Origin: Pseudomonadota bacterium
Lineage (GTDB): Bacteria > Desulfobacterota > Desulfovibrionia > Desulfovibrionales > Desulfovibrionaceae
Direction: 5' to 3'
DNA length: 64,000 bases
NCBI GenBank assembly: GCA_018816865.1
Contig: JAHIUW010000017.1
Span: 124,001-188,000, forward strand
Both the position numbers and the translations under genes were made by a program. The number at the start of each line of letters is the position of its first letter. Position 1 is the stretch's first letter. The notes beneath the pieces were generated by a model. It was given only the letters and a program-made list of their open reading frames with translations, was not told the DNA's origin and ran no database searches. Positions 52,185 through 60,373 of this stretch are shown in pieces.

Positions 52185-53102
52185 ATGTTTAAGAAGATTC
52201 TGTTTGCGACTTCAGCCTCCCCCGCCTGCGACGACGCCGCCCGCGTCGCCTTCGACCTGGCGGGCCGCTACAGCGCCGAGCTTGTGGCTTTGCACATCAC
52301 CGGCGTGCCCACCAGGGCTTACAGCCAGGTGGTCAAAGACGTGCGCACCGGCGAAGAAGTCGATATCGACGACAATTACCTGGCCCTGATCAAAGAAGAA
52401 ATCAGCAATTACTACGAGAAGCAGATCGCTGCCTGCCCGCAGAATTGCCAGTTGGAGATCGCCACCGGGCATCCCCACCGCGAGATCCTGCGCAAGGCCC
52501 GCGATCTTGGAGCCGACCTGATCATCATGGGTGCCACCACCCGTGGCGAAGAGGGCAAGTTCTACCGCCGCGGCATCGCCGGCAGCACCCTGCAGCGCGT
52601 GGCCAAAGCCGCCCGTTGCCCGGTCCTGTCCGTGTCCCGCCCGAGCGCGTCCTACTGGGGCGGCTTCGGCAGCGTGGTCTTCGCCACCGACTTCTCCAAG
52701 CCTGCGGACAGCGCCTTCAAGTTTGCGTCCAAGACCGCCCAGGACCTGGACTGCGAGCTGCACCTCTTCCATTCCGTGGACATCTCCGCCCTGTCCCAGG
52801 GACGCGAGATGGACCAGGAAGAGATCGAGGACAAGATCATTGCAGCCCGCAAGCGCATGCACGCCGCATACGCTTCCCAGTTGCCCGCCGACTTCAAGAA
52901 GTGGCAGGTCGAGGTCTGGGAAGGAACCCCATACGTGGAAGTCGTCAAGTTCGCCCGCGAAAAGCAGGCCGACCTGATCGTGCTGGCCCACCATGCCTCG
53001 GACCCCGATCTCGAGGCCGCACGCATGGGCAGCACTATGGAACAAGTTATTCTGCGCGCCACCTGCCCGGTGGTCAGCGTCAACCATCCCGACAAGGTCT
53101 AA
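52185..53102 (+). CDS. Tandem universal stress protein
   Basis: A 305-aa protein of two UspA-type domains. The first starts FKKILFATSASPACDDAARV and has the GADLIIMGATTRGE segment and a GSTLQRV-type ATP loop. The second starts GGFGSVVFATDFSKPADSAF and ends with ADLIVLAHHAS and GSTMEQVILRATCPVVSVNH. Such proteins bind ATP or AMP and aid survival under energy stress. ATG at 52185 follows GAGGTGG. It lies between hmcF and the two receiver genes, all in one direction, which suggests it belongs to the extended hmc transcript. Confidence 0.9.
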   Translation: MFKKILFATSASPACDDAARVAFDLAGRYSAELVALHITGVPTRAYSQVVKDVRTGEEVDIDDNYLALIKEEISNYYEKQIAACPQNCQLEIATGHPHREILRKARDLGADLIIMGATTRGEEGKFYRRGIAGSTLQRVAKAARCPVLSVSRPSASYWGGFGSVVFATDFSKPADSAFKFASKTAQDLDCELHLFHSVDISALSQGREMDQEEIEDKIIAARKRMHAAYASQLPADFKKWQVEVWEGTPYVEVVKFAREKQADLIVLAHHASDPDLEAARMGSTMEQVILRATCPVVSVNHPDKV

Positions 53103-53185
53103 GGACCTTGTCGGCAGACTATCAATCCCGTCTGGAGCCCACACATGGAACTCCGGCCAGGAACGATACAGAAGAGAGGATCATC

Positions 53186-53539
53186 ATGGCCAAAATCATG
53201 ATCATCGACGACGATCCGAACATCGTCACCTATCTGACCGATATCTTCAGCGACAACGGCTACGAGACCTGTTCGGCCGCCGACGGGTCCCAGGCCATGG
53301 AGATCGTGAAGAGCGAACAGCCCGACCTCATCACCCTGGACATCGAGATGCCCGAGGAATGGGGCCCGAGGTTCTACCGCAAGCTGTCCCAGGATCCGGA
53401 ATACAAACGTATTCCGGTGATCGTGGTCAGCGGCCTGGCCGGCAACAAGTACGCCATCCCCAGAGCCGTTGCCAGTTTGACCAAGCCTTTCGATCCCAGC
53501 GAACTCATCGGGATCGTCAAGGAAGTCCTGGGTCAATAG
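53186..53539 (+). CDS. Rrf1-like single-domain response regulator
   Basis: A 117-aa receiver domain with no output domain. The acidic pair (IDDD), phospho-acceptor Asp52 (LITLDIEMPEEWGPRFYRKL) and conserved Lys (SLTKPFDP) are all present. The E-M-P-x-E-W-G-P-R-F-Y motif is shared with the next gene and is not the usual receiver sequence, so the two form one subfamily. In D. vulgaris a receiver called Rrf1 is encoded just after hmcF. ATG at 53186 follows GAGAGGA. Confidence 0.92.
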   Translation: MAKIMIIDDDPNIVTYLTDIFSDNGYETCSAADGSQAMEIVKSEQPDLITLDIEMPEEWGPRFYRKLSQDPEYKRIPVIVVSGLAGNKYAIPRAVASLTKPFDPSELIGIVKEVLGQ

Positions 53540-53631
53540 CGCAGTCCAATTGATGTGGCTGACCTTGCCCGGAAACCTGCCGGGCAGTGCCGGGGGCGAG
53601 CCCCTCGGCAAGACCGAACGGAGGGAATGAT

Positions 53632-53988
53632 ATGCCCAAGAAGATTCTCGTTGTGGACGACGACCAAAACATTGTCGATTACCTCGTCACCATCTTCAAG
53701 GACAACGGCTACGAGACCTGCGAGGCCAATGACGGTGATCAGGCGCTCAAACTGTTGGTGGAGCACAAGCCGGATCTGGTGACCCTGGACCTCGAAATGC
53801 CCAAGGAATGGGGGCCCAGGTTCTATCGCAAGATGTCCCAGAAGCCTGAGTTCAAGGACACCCCGGTGATCGTCATCAGCGGTCTGTCCGGCATCCACCT
53901 GGCCATCAAGAAGGCCGTAGCGACCATCAACAAACCCTTCAATCCCGACGAAGTCATTGCCATCGTCAAGGATACCATCGGCAATTAA
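53632..53988 (+). CDS. Rrf1-like single-domain response regulator, second copy
   Basis: A 118-aa receiver, clearly a paralog of the one directly upstream (DNGYETC, EMPKEWGPRFYRKMSQ, NKPFNPDEVIAIV). Acidic pocket VDDD, acceptor Asp53 and the Lys in INKPF are intact. The paralogs differ most in the helices that face partners, so each may be read by a different kinase. ATG at 53632 follows GGAGGGAA. A strong hairpin terminator comes 10 bp later and would end the hmc-region transcript. Confidence 0.92.
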   Translation: MPKKILVVDDDQNIVDYLVTIFKDNGYETCEANDGDQALKLLVEHKPDLVTLDLEMPKEWGPRFYRKMSQKPEFKDTPVIVISGLSGIHLAIKKAVATINKPFNPDEVIAIVKDTIGN

Positions 53989-53996
53989 TTGCCGTT

Positions 53997-54028
53997 ACGC
54001 GGCAGGGTGCATTGGCGCCCTGCCGCGT
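53997..54028 (+). terminator. Terminator of the hmc-usp-receiver unit
   Basis: ACGCGGCAGGG and CCCTGCCGCGT form a perfect 11-bp stem, followed by CAATCTTTCC. Confidence 0.75.
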
Positions 54029-54105
54029 CAATCTTTCCTGTACCCGCCACCATCCGGGACGGGCGCTAACGACAACAGCCAACGCCAAACGGATGTGAGC
54101 CGCTC

Positions 54106-56049
54106 ATGAGCACCAAACTGCTCCTCGTGGACGACGAGGAAGGCATCCGCACCTTTCTCGGAATCTCCCTGGCCGACCTGGGCTACGACGTCATCACCGC
54201 CGAGAACGGCGAAGAAGCCCTGAAGGCCTTTGCCGAACACGATCCGCCCATCGTCCTGACGGACATCAAGATGCCCGTCATGGACGGCCTACAGCTTTTG
54301 AAACGCATCAAGAAGGTCAGCCCGGACACCGAGGTCATCATGATCTCGGGCCACGGCGACATGGACCTGGCCGTCAAGAGCCTGAAGTTCGAAGCAGCCG
54401 ATTTCGTGACCAAACCCATCAACAACGAAGTCCTCGAAATGGCCTTGAAGCGCGTGCGGGAGAAGATCTCCATGCGCACCGAACTCAGGGACCACACCGA
54501 AAACCTCGAACGCATGGTGGAGGAAAAAAGCGCCCGCATCGTGGAGCTTGAGCGCCAGGCCGCCGTGGGTCAGGTGGTGGAGGGCTTTGCCGGTGCGCTC
54601 CGGGGAATCGCCATGGACGTGGAGGACGGGGTCAACACCTTCAACGAGTTGCCCTGCTTCGTGTCGGTGCACAACGCCTACATGGAGATCGTGGCCATCA
54701 ACCAGTTGTACCGCGAACGCCTGGGCGACATGGTGGGCAAAAACAGCTGGGAGCTGTACACCGAACCCGAGGCCCAGGACGCGGGCTGCCCGGTGGGCCG
54801 AACCTTCGCCACGGGCAAGGGCCAACGCGTGCGCCGCCTGCTGGCCACCCCGAACGGGTCCAAGGTGCCCGTGCTGGTGCACACCGCGCCCATCCTGGAC
54901 CAGGACGGCGAGGTGGACATGGTCCTTGAAATCAGCGTGGACGTCACCGAGGTGGCCCGGCTACAGGACGAACTGCGCACCACCCGCGCCAAGTACCAGA
55001 TGCTGTTTGACAAGGCCCCCTGCTTCATCTCGGTCCAGGACCAGGAATTCCGCATCACCGCCGCCAACAAGCTGTTCAAGGAACATTTCGGCGAGCCCGA
55101 CGCCGGAGCCTGCTGCTACAAGGCCTACTCCCGGCGCGATGCGCCCTGCGAGAAGTGTCCTGTGGCCGAGACCTTCGAAGACGGCCAGTCCCACCAAATG
55201 GAAACCATGGTCACTTCCAAGCACGGCCAGCAGTACAACGTGCTCATCTGGACCGCACCCATCCGCGATGCCCAGGGCAACGTCGTGGAAGTCATGGAGA
55301 TGAGCACGGACATCACCCAGCTCAGGGAACTCCAGGACCACCTGGCCTCCCTGGGCCTGATGATCGGCTCCATGTCGCACGGCATCAAGGGCATGCTCAC
55401 GGCCCTGGACGGCGGCATCTACCGCGTGGAATCAGGCTTCAAAAAAAACGACCCCCAGCGCATCGAAACGGGCTGGGAAACGGTCAAGGATCTGGCGGGC
55501 CGCATCCGGTCCATGGTCCTGCAGATGCTCTACTACGCCAAACACCGCGACCTGAACTGGGAAGAGGTGGATGCGGCCGAGTTCTTCACCGACCTGGCTA
55601 GGCTGATCGAGCCCAAGGCCCTGGCCGCAGGTGTGGGCTTCCACAGCGAAACGGGGAAGGGCCTGGGCACGTTCGAGGCCGACGCCATGGTCATCAGCGC
55701 GGCGTTGGTGAACCTGCTGGAAAACGCGGTGGACGCCTGCTCCGGTGACTCCTGCAAGGAGCATCACGCCGTGACCTTCAGCGCCCATGGCGAGCAGGAC
55801 CACGTGGTCTTCACCGTGGCCGACAACGGCACGGGCATCGCCCCCGAGGTGCGCGAAAAGATGTTCACCCTGTTTTTCTCCTCCAAAGGCTGCAAGGGCA
55901 CTGGCCTGGGACTGTTCGTGTCCGACAAATCCATCCGCCAACACGGCGGGATCATCACCCTGGACTCCGAACCCGGCAAGGGCTCCGTCTTTGCCGTGCG
56001 CCTGCCACGCAGGCTGCCCGATTCGGCCAAGACCTGCCGCGACGATTAG
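54106..56049 (+). CDS. Soluble REC-PAS-PAS histidine kinase
   Basis: A 647-aa cytoplasmic hybrid. Residues 1-120 are a receiver with acceptor Asp53 (VLTDIKMPVMDG). A coiled coil (RTELRDHTENLERMVEEKSA) leads to two PAS domains; the second carries CYKAYSRRDAPCEKCP, nearly the same as in the membrane kinase at 41.7-44.1 kb. The phosphoacceptor region is SMSHGIKGMLTALDG, and the HATPase domain has VNLLENAVDACS and DNGTGIAPEV. The REC at the N-terminus points to input from another kinase. It is not in the terminated hmc unit but directly follows it. Confidence 0.9.
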   Translation: MSTKLLLVDDEEGIRTFLGISLADLGYDVITAENGEEALKAFAEHDPPIVLTDIKMPVMDGLQLLKRIKKVSPDTEVIMISGHGDMDLAVKSLKFEAADFVTKPINNEVLEMALKRVREKISMRTELRDHTENLERMVEEKSARIVELERQAAVGQVVEGFAGALRGIAMDVEDGVNTFNELPCFVSVHNAYMEIVAINQLYRERLGDMVGKNSWELYTEPEAQDAGCPVGRTFATGKGQRVRRLLATPNGSKVPVLVHTAPILDQDGEVDMVLEISVDVTEVARLQDELRTTRAKYQMLFDKAPCFISVQDQEFRITAANKLFKEHFGEPDAGACCYKAYSRRDAPCEKCPVAETFEDGQSHQMETMVTSKHGQQYNVLIWTAPIRDAQGNVVEVMEMSTDITQLRELQDHLASLGLMIGSMSHGIKGMLTALDGGIYRVESGFKKNDPQRIETGWETVKDLAGRIRSMVLQMLYYAKHRDLNWEEVDAAEFFTDLARLIEPKALAAGVGFHSETGKGLGTFEADAMVISAALVNLLENAVDACSGDSCKEHHAVTFSAHGEQDHVVFTVADNGTGIAPEVREKMFTLFFSSKGCKGTGLGLFVSDKSIRQHGGIITLDSEPGKGSVFAVRLPRRLPDSAKTCRDD

Positions 56050-56075
56050 TCGCCCCTGCCCCGATCGCAAGTGAA

Positions 56076-56104
56076 GGGCCCGCCGGCTGTCAAACGGCGG
56101 GCCC
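56076..56104 (+). terminator. Terminator between the kinase and the reb array
   Basis: GGGCCCGCCG / CGGCGGGCCC perfect stem with a 9-nt loop, placed between convergent transcription units. The U-run is weak (CCCGTGTTT). Confidence 0.65.
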
Positions 56105-56138
56105 CCCGTGTTTCAACCCCGGGAAGGAATTGTTGGGG

Positions 56139-56573
56139 TTAAAGATAGTTCTGCAACGAGGCGATGACCACATCCATGGTCTTTACGACCTTGGTCGTCA
56201 GTGAATCCGAGTCGTGATAAAAGCGGATGAACATATCCGTCTCGCATTCCTTCAAGTCCGCATACCAACAATTTTTGATGGCGTACGACCTGCCGCCGGC
56301 ATTGAGCAGCTGGTTCTGATGCGTGAGCATGGTGAAGTTCGGTCCACGTTCCATCCCCCCCACCTGGGCCTCGCCATCCCAGGCGTTGCGCATGATCGTG
56401 GCCGTGACTTGCGGATTCAGGGTGATGGTCAGCGTGGGCTGTCCGCCCCCGTCCCCGGGTCTGTATTCGTAGACCAGCTTGTATTTGCCCTGGGTCACCG
56501 AGACCACGGTCTTGTCCATGGACAGGCCGATGGCGGCCAACAGCTTGTCGAACGACTTGATGACGGTCGGCAT
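56139..56573 (-). CDS. Unknown protein, paralog A in the Reb array
   Basis: A 144-aa protein, last gene of the minus-strand array. It opens with SFDKLLAAIGLSMDKTVVSV and closes with YHDSDSLTTKVVKTMDVVIA, then LQNYL. Start and end are clearly related to the 174-aa protein at 57224-57748 (AIGLSPTTTVV; GHDSDRVTTWVAQM, LQDYLV), so the two are paralogs. The middle is strand-rich. I know no function; assembly accessory or coat roles are possible. ATG at 56573 follows GGAGG. Confidence 0.75.
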   Translation of the reverse strand: MPTVIKSFDKLLAAIGLSMDKTVVSVTQGKYKLVYEYRPGDGGGQPTLTITLNPQVTATIMRNAWDGEAQVGGMERGPNFTMLTHQNQLLNAGGRSYAIKNCWYADLKECETDMFIRFYHDSDSLTTKVVKTMDVVIASLQNYL

Positions 56574-56585
56574 CGTTCCCACCTC

Positions 56586-57194
56586 CTACGCGTTGTTCGG
56601 CGGGTCGACGCCGATTCCGTGGACCTGACGAAAGACATTCTTCACGTGCGAATCGCCGCTGGTCATAACAGTCTTGATGCACGCCTGGATGGCCGCTTCG
56701 GCCTCTTCCACAAGGTCCTTGCCGTCCAGGCCATCGACCTCCACCAGGGGCCCCCCGGCCACGGCCTGCTCAGCCTCTTGCTGGGCCGCGAGCCAATCGC
56801 CATTTTCCGCCTGCTCGAGCACCAACGGCACCTCTTCACTTTCAGTGTCCTGCAACAGCCCCGCATCTTCCCCAGCCGAAAACTCCCGGCCCGCGTTCAA
56901 AACATCCTCCAGCAACGCCTCGACCCTGCGGAAAAAGCGGACCCGCTCGTCCCCCATGAGTTTCAACTCCTGACGCAAGACACGGTTCCTGTCCGCCATT
57001 TCCTGACGCATGACGCCGAGGGTCTCGTCCACATCCAGACGTAGTTCCCTCACGATGTCGATGACATCCTCTCGAAATCCTTGCAAAGCGTTGTGCACGG
57101 CCTTGGCAGGTGTTGCCGAATCCCTGCCCGCCTCCTGGACGATATCCTGTTCGGCTTCGGGCTGGGGCCGACTGTTCGTTCCTTTCTTGGCCAT
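56586..57194 (-). CDS. Acidic coiled-coil protein in the Reb array
   Basis: A 202-aa, Glu/Asp-rich, mostly helical protein. Long heptad-like stretches are visible (REDVIDIVRELRLDVDETLG, then MADRNRVLRQELKLMGDERV and EEAEAAIQACIKTVMTSGDS). No domain is recognised. It starts MAKKGTNSRPQ after a strong GAGGAGG; the frame extending to 57383 is not protein-like. It ends 12 bp before the next gene of the array. A scaffold or length-control function is a guess. Confidence 0.7.
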   Translation of the reverse strand: MAKKGTNSRPQPEAEQDIVQEAGRDSATPAKAVHNALQGFREDVIDIVRELRLDVDETLGVMRQEMADRNRVLRQELKLMGDERVRFFRRVEALLEDVLNAGREFSAGEDAGLLQDTESEEVPLVLEQAENGDWLAAQQEAEQAVAGGPLVEVDGLDGKDLVEEAEAAIQACIKTVMTSGDSHVKNVFRQVHGIGVDPPNNA

Positions 57195-57223
57195 CTTGTC
57201 CTCCTCGCCGCGGCTGGGCGCAG

Positions 57224-57748
57224 CTACACCAGATAATCCTGAAGATCGTTCAACAGCAGATAGGCCATCTGCGCCACCCAGGTGGTCACGCGGTCCGAAT
57301 CGTGACCGAACAGCAAATCCATGCCATCCCCGCTGCAGCTCTCGATCTGCAAACTCCAGTTGCAGGCCACGCTGAACAGACACTTACCCACGGTCATCAC
57401 GGCCTGGTTGCAGGACAAGCGGATGATGTGTCCGGCAGCCGAACCTTCGCCCTGACCCGTGCCCTTGCCAGAGGCCGGTGCCGTTCCCGCTCCTGAGTCC
57501 GCCGGAGCGATTGCAGCCCCTCCATCCTGCGGGAGTCCCGCGCCCTGGTCCCCGCTGGGCGGATCCCAGGTCCCTGCGTCCAGATACCCCTGCAACTTAT
57601 GGTCAACATCGATGCGGATACCTGTCACCGAGGTCTTGGCCGAGTCGAGCACGGCCTCGTAGACGATGCAGTCTCCTGGCCCGGCCCGGACGACGGTGGT
57701 CGTCGGGGACAGGCCAATGGCCTTGACGATGTCCTGAAACGCTTTCAT
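57224..57748 (-). CDS. Unknown protein, paralog B in the Reb array, with Gly/Ala linker
   Basis: A 174-aa protein whose start (FQDIVKAIGLSPTTTVV) and end (HDSDRVTTWVAQMAYLLLND, then LQDYLV) match the 144-aa gene at the end of the array. It differs by an inserted Gly/Ala/Pro-rich linker of about 45 residues (GAGLPQDGGAAIAPADSGAG, then GTAPASGKGTGQGEG). A strand-rich middle separates these. ATG at 57748 follows GGAGCAG. Function unknown. Confidence 0.75.
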   Translation of the reverse strand: MKAFQDIVKAIGLSPTTTVVRAGPGDCIVYEAVLDSAKTSVTGIRIDVDHKLQGYLDAGTWDPPSGDQGAGLPQDGGAAIAPADSGAGTAPASGKGTGQGEGSAAGHIIRLSCNQAVMTVGKCLFSVACNWSLQIESCSGDGMDLLFGHDSDRVTTWVAQMAYLLLNDLQDYLV

Positions 57749-57778
57749 GGGACTGCTCCTTGGAGTTCAAACACATCC

Positions 57779-58282
57779 CTATCGTGGATCGATGTCCTTG
57801 CCCGGGACTTCAATGACCCTGGCCTCTGGCGGGGTCGGAATGTTGTCCGGAACCAGTTCGGACACCACGGTGATCGTCTCCTGACCGGGGCTGCCGGAAG
57901 CTCCCTTGGGACCCTGCGGCCCCTGGGCCCCAACCACACCCTGGGCGCCCACCGAGCCGGTGGGCCCCTGCAAGCCCTGGGGTCCCATGTCGCCCTTGGG
58001 ACCCTTGGGAACAGTGACCGCCTGCGGGCTGCTCGGGCTGGCCATGGGAGGCGAACCCTGCGCAGCCAGGATTCTGGCGCAACTTTGCGCCAGGGACGCT
58101 TGGCTCACGAGTTTGGCGTTGTGCTGGGTGGTCACGGCGTTGTGCATCTGCATGCCCAGGGTCTCGGCCATGACGGATTCCAGGACGGCCATGGAATGCG
58201 ACGGGCCGCTGCCCACCGTGGATTCCAGCGTCTCGATGACGGAATCCGTGATCTGCGTGTTGACTGCGTTGTGCTTGCCCAT
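57779..58282 (-). CDS. RebB-type R-body protein fused to a collagen-like tract
   Basis: A 167-aa protein. Residues 1-75 are a RebB-family domain (NTQITDSVIETLESTVGSG, MHNAVTTQHNAKLVSQASLA). Residues 94-135 are 14 uninterrupted Gly-X-Y triplets (GPKGDMGPQGLQGPTGSVGA, then GVVGAQGPQGPKGASGSPGQ). A 32-residue acidic tail (TITVVSELVPDN...) closes it. Collagen-like tracts form triple helices. A fusion to an R-body subunit would place a trimeric stalk on the ribbon or its end; I know of no such described protein. ATG at 58282 is the start. Confidence 0.85.
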   Translation of the reverse strand: MGKHNAVNTQITDSVIETLESTVGSGPSHSMAVLESVMAETLGMQMHNAVTTQHNAKLVSQASLAQSCARILAAQGSPPMASPSSPQAVTVPKGPKGDMGPQGLQGPTGSVGAQGVVGAQGPQGPKGASGSPGQETITVVSELVPDNIPTPPEARVIEVPGKDIDPR

Positions 58283-58345
58283 ATCGCCTCATCGCATGAC
58301 CGGCGAACCGCGCCGGGTTGTGGTTTGGCCTTTCGCCCCGATCCG

Positions 58346-58615
58346 CTAGGATCCGAGGATCTTCATGGTGGCCATGCCCGTGCTTGCCGTATCCAGCGAA
58401 TAGAGGATGGCCACGCCCATGGTCGTGGCGGCCTGGGCCGTGACGTTGGTCTGTTGCTGGCTCGTCGTGGCGTTGTGCGCCGCGTTGCCCAACGCCTGGG
58501 CCGTGGCCTGGTACAGATTGCCCATGGCATTGGCCGGGGCCATGCCAAGGACCTCCACATTGGCCTGGGTCACGGAATCGGTAACCTGATCGTTCACGGA
58601 TGTCGGAAAGGCCAT
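58346..58615 (-). CDS. RebB-family R-body protein
   Basis: An 89-aa member of the RebB family (killing-trait Pfam): FPTSVNDQVTDSVTQANVEV, then AMGNLYQATAQALGNAAHNA, then QQTNVTAQAATTMGVAILYS. RebB proteins build the R-body ribbon. It is highly similar to the three small copies at 60429-61405, showing recent duplication, but lies between the 352-aa gene and the collagen fusion. ATG at 58615 follows AGGAGG. Confidence 0.93.
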   Translation of the reverse strand: MAFPTSVNDQVTDSVTQANVEVLGMAPANAMGNLYQATAQALGNAAHNATTSQQQTNVTAQAATTMGVAILYSLDTASTGMATMKILGS

Positions 58616-58700
58616 GACAAGCCTCCTGGGTTGACGTTGCTCAACACTTGCTCACACCACTCGTTGACGCTTTGCAATTTTTCGTGCGCTTCTGCTGACC

Positions 58701-59759
58701 TCAGGGGTGATAATCCGCAATGGTCACCAACCCCTCCGCATTGCAGTCCAAAATCAGCGAGGCCTTGTCTGACACGTATTCCACGCTATGCCTTGCTCCA
58801 TCCTGGGACAGGGAGACATCCCTGGCCTTGCCATGGCGAATCATGCATCGGGCGTCCATCAGAGCGTCCCGGACGGCCTTGCGCCATTCCCGGTTGTCGC
58901 AGCTCGCGTCGATGTGGGCGCTCAAGATGCGCAGGGCCCGCGGCTTGGTGGCGAAGCCCAAGGGTTTGCCGTTGTAGACACTGGTTTCGATCTGGGCACA
59001 GAGCCCCTCGTCCGAGGTGAAACGACCCACGGTCATAGTCTGCAACGTGCCGTTGACCAGAGGCGACAGCCGCTCCCACAACTTAGCAACTAATTCCGCC
59101 GATCCTGTTTTGGCCTGCCCCTTGCCAGCCGTGGCATTTCGACAGAAGAAGCCATAGGCATCACAAAATTCAGCACAGGACTGGGATTGGGTCACTGCAA
59201 AAGCAGCCGCCTTGTGGCTCAGGCCGTTTTTCTCGCTAGGCAAGAGTTTGCTGTCCACCTGGGCCAGGGCCGTCAAATCCACCAAGTCCTCCAGGTCCAG
59301 GGCAGCGAACAGACTGGCATCATTCACGTCCAGCCGCCCCAAAAAATCCCGACCGTCCTCCAAGTCCACAAAACTCAGTATCCCAGCCGGGGTCAGCAAC
59401 TTCCAGGCGGCCTTGATATCGGCTCCATTTCCGGTCGATACGGCCTTGGCCAACTGCGTGACGATGTCGTCATCCAGTTGCATCAGACGCCGGGGATGAA
59501 CCGCCAGGTTAAGAGTCTCCACGGTCATCAGCGGTGTGCTATGCAGTCCGGCCTGCACCTTGGTCAGCAGGTCGCTCTCGTCCTCGGCTTCCATGACCAG
59601 TTGCCGCTCCAGGAGCGCCCATTGCAGCCAGGCCGGTCCATCCGCCACAAGTCCCACCAGGTTGCGGAACTTGCCCGAGAGATCCTCGACGCTTGCTATC
59701 CACTGTCTTGCAACGATGATCACATCTTCCCCCTTGGCGGTTTCGTCCCGCCCGATCAC
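58701..59759 (-). CDS. Unknown 352-aa protein coupled to a RebB gene
   Basis: A soluble, largely helical protein. It starts with a GTG whose last bases overlap the TGA stop of the upstream RebB-like gene (GTGA at 59756-59759), so the two are translated together. Segments with little similarity to anything I know include AVHPRRLMQLDDDIVTQLAK, SFVDLEDGRDFLGRL and LRILSAHIDASCDNREWRKA. It is the largest gene of the array and could be an assembly factor or regulator. No catalytic motif is visible. Confidence 0.8.
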   Translation of the reverse strand: MIGRDETAKGEDVIIVARQWIASVEDLSGKFRNLVGLVADGPAWLQWALLERQLVMEAEDESDLLTKVQAGLHSTPLMTVETLNLAVHPRRLMQLDDDIVTQLAKAVSTGNGADIKAAWKLLTPAGILSFVDLEDGRDFLGRLDVNDASLFAALDLEDLVDLTALAQVDSKLLPSEKNGLSHKAAAFAVTQSQSCAEFCDAYGFFCRNATAGKGQAKTGSAELVAKLWERLSPLVNGTLQTMTVGRFTSDEGLCAQIETSVYNGKPLGFATKPRALRILSAHIDASCDNREWRKAVRDALMDARCMIRHGKARDVSLSQDGARHSVEYVSDKASLILDCNAEGLVTIADYHP

Positions 59760-60088
59760 TCGGTGGGGAACCCCTTGAGCACGTCGGCGGCATTGGAGCC
59801 GACGTCCCGGAAGGCGCTCGCCGCCTGAACCGCCATCTTCTGCGCCTGCTCCAGAACCTGCACGTACTGGGCATCACCCGTGGCCAAAAGCTGAGCCAGG
59901 GCCACGCCCTGGGCCGTGGAGCTGATGGTCTCGATGTTGCGCAGGTAGTCTGCGGCGTCCTGCACGGCGATGGCCGCCGACTGCGCCACGGACTGATAGG
60001 CCTTGCCCGCGCCCTGACTGCGGGCCACGGACGGCGCACTGGTCGCGTCGGCGATGATGCTCAACGAAGAGCTGATGGAGTCGCTCAT
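59756..60088 (-). CDS. Diverged RebB-like protein
   Basis: A 110-aa, Ala/Ser/Gln-rich helical protein with the RebB-type pattern of small residues (SVAQSAAIAVQDAADYLRNI, QKMAVQAASAFRDVGSNAAD). It is longer than its sisters and lacks the N-terminal YPTxVN signature. Its stop overlaps the start of the 352-aa gene. ATG at 60088 follows AAGGGGCGG. Assignment to RebB is by pattern and position. Confidence 0.72.
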   Translation of the reverse strand: MSDSISSSLSIIADATSAPSVARSQGAGKAYQSVAQSAAIAVQDAADYLRNIETISSTAQGVALAQLLATGDAQYVQVLEQAQKMAVQAASAFRDVGSNAADVLKGFPTE

Positions 60089-60148
60089 ATGCCGCCCCTT
60101 GCTGGCTCCGGGCCTGAGCCCGGTGTTGAAGCGCAGGGAGGTGCGTTA

Positions 60149-60373
60149 TCAGGATGAAGGGGCCGCCCCCTTGGCAATGATCAGCGCGCATACCTGAACC
60201 GTGGCCGCCGTGGCGATGGTCTGCATATTCTGCTCGGCCACGGCGGCGTTGTGCATCACGATCCCGATGCTGTCCGCCATGGCCGCGTAGGTCATGGACA
60301 TGGACAACGACGGACCGAGCCCGACAACCGCCGTATTGGCCAGAGCCACGGCGCTTACGACCTGGGTATTCAC
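60149..60373 (-). CDS. RebB-like protein with uncertain start
   Basis: At least 74 aa from GTG at 60373: NTQVVSAVALANTAVVGLGP, then MADSIGIVMHNAAVAEQNMQ. The middle (MHNAAVAEQN) matches RebB MHNA/AHNA motifs. Sister proteins have 6 to 7 residues before the V-N-[ST]-Q motif, which here would come from the in-frame stretch above 60373. The only good ribosome-binding site (GGGGAGG at about 60393-60399) is too far from that GTG, so a rare start such as ATC (60385) is possible. Confidence 0.72.
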   Translation of the reverse strand: MNTQVVSAVALANTAVVGLGPSLSMSMTYAAMADSIGIVMHNAAVAEQNMQTIATAATVQVCALIIAKGAAPSS

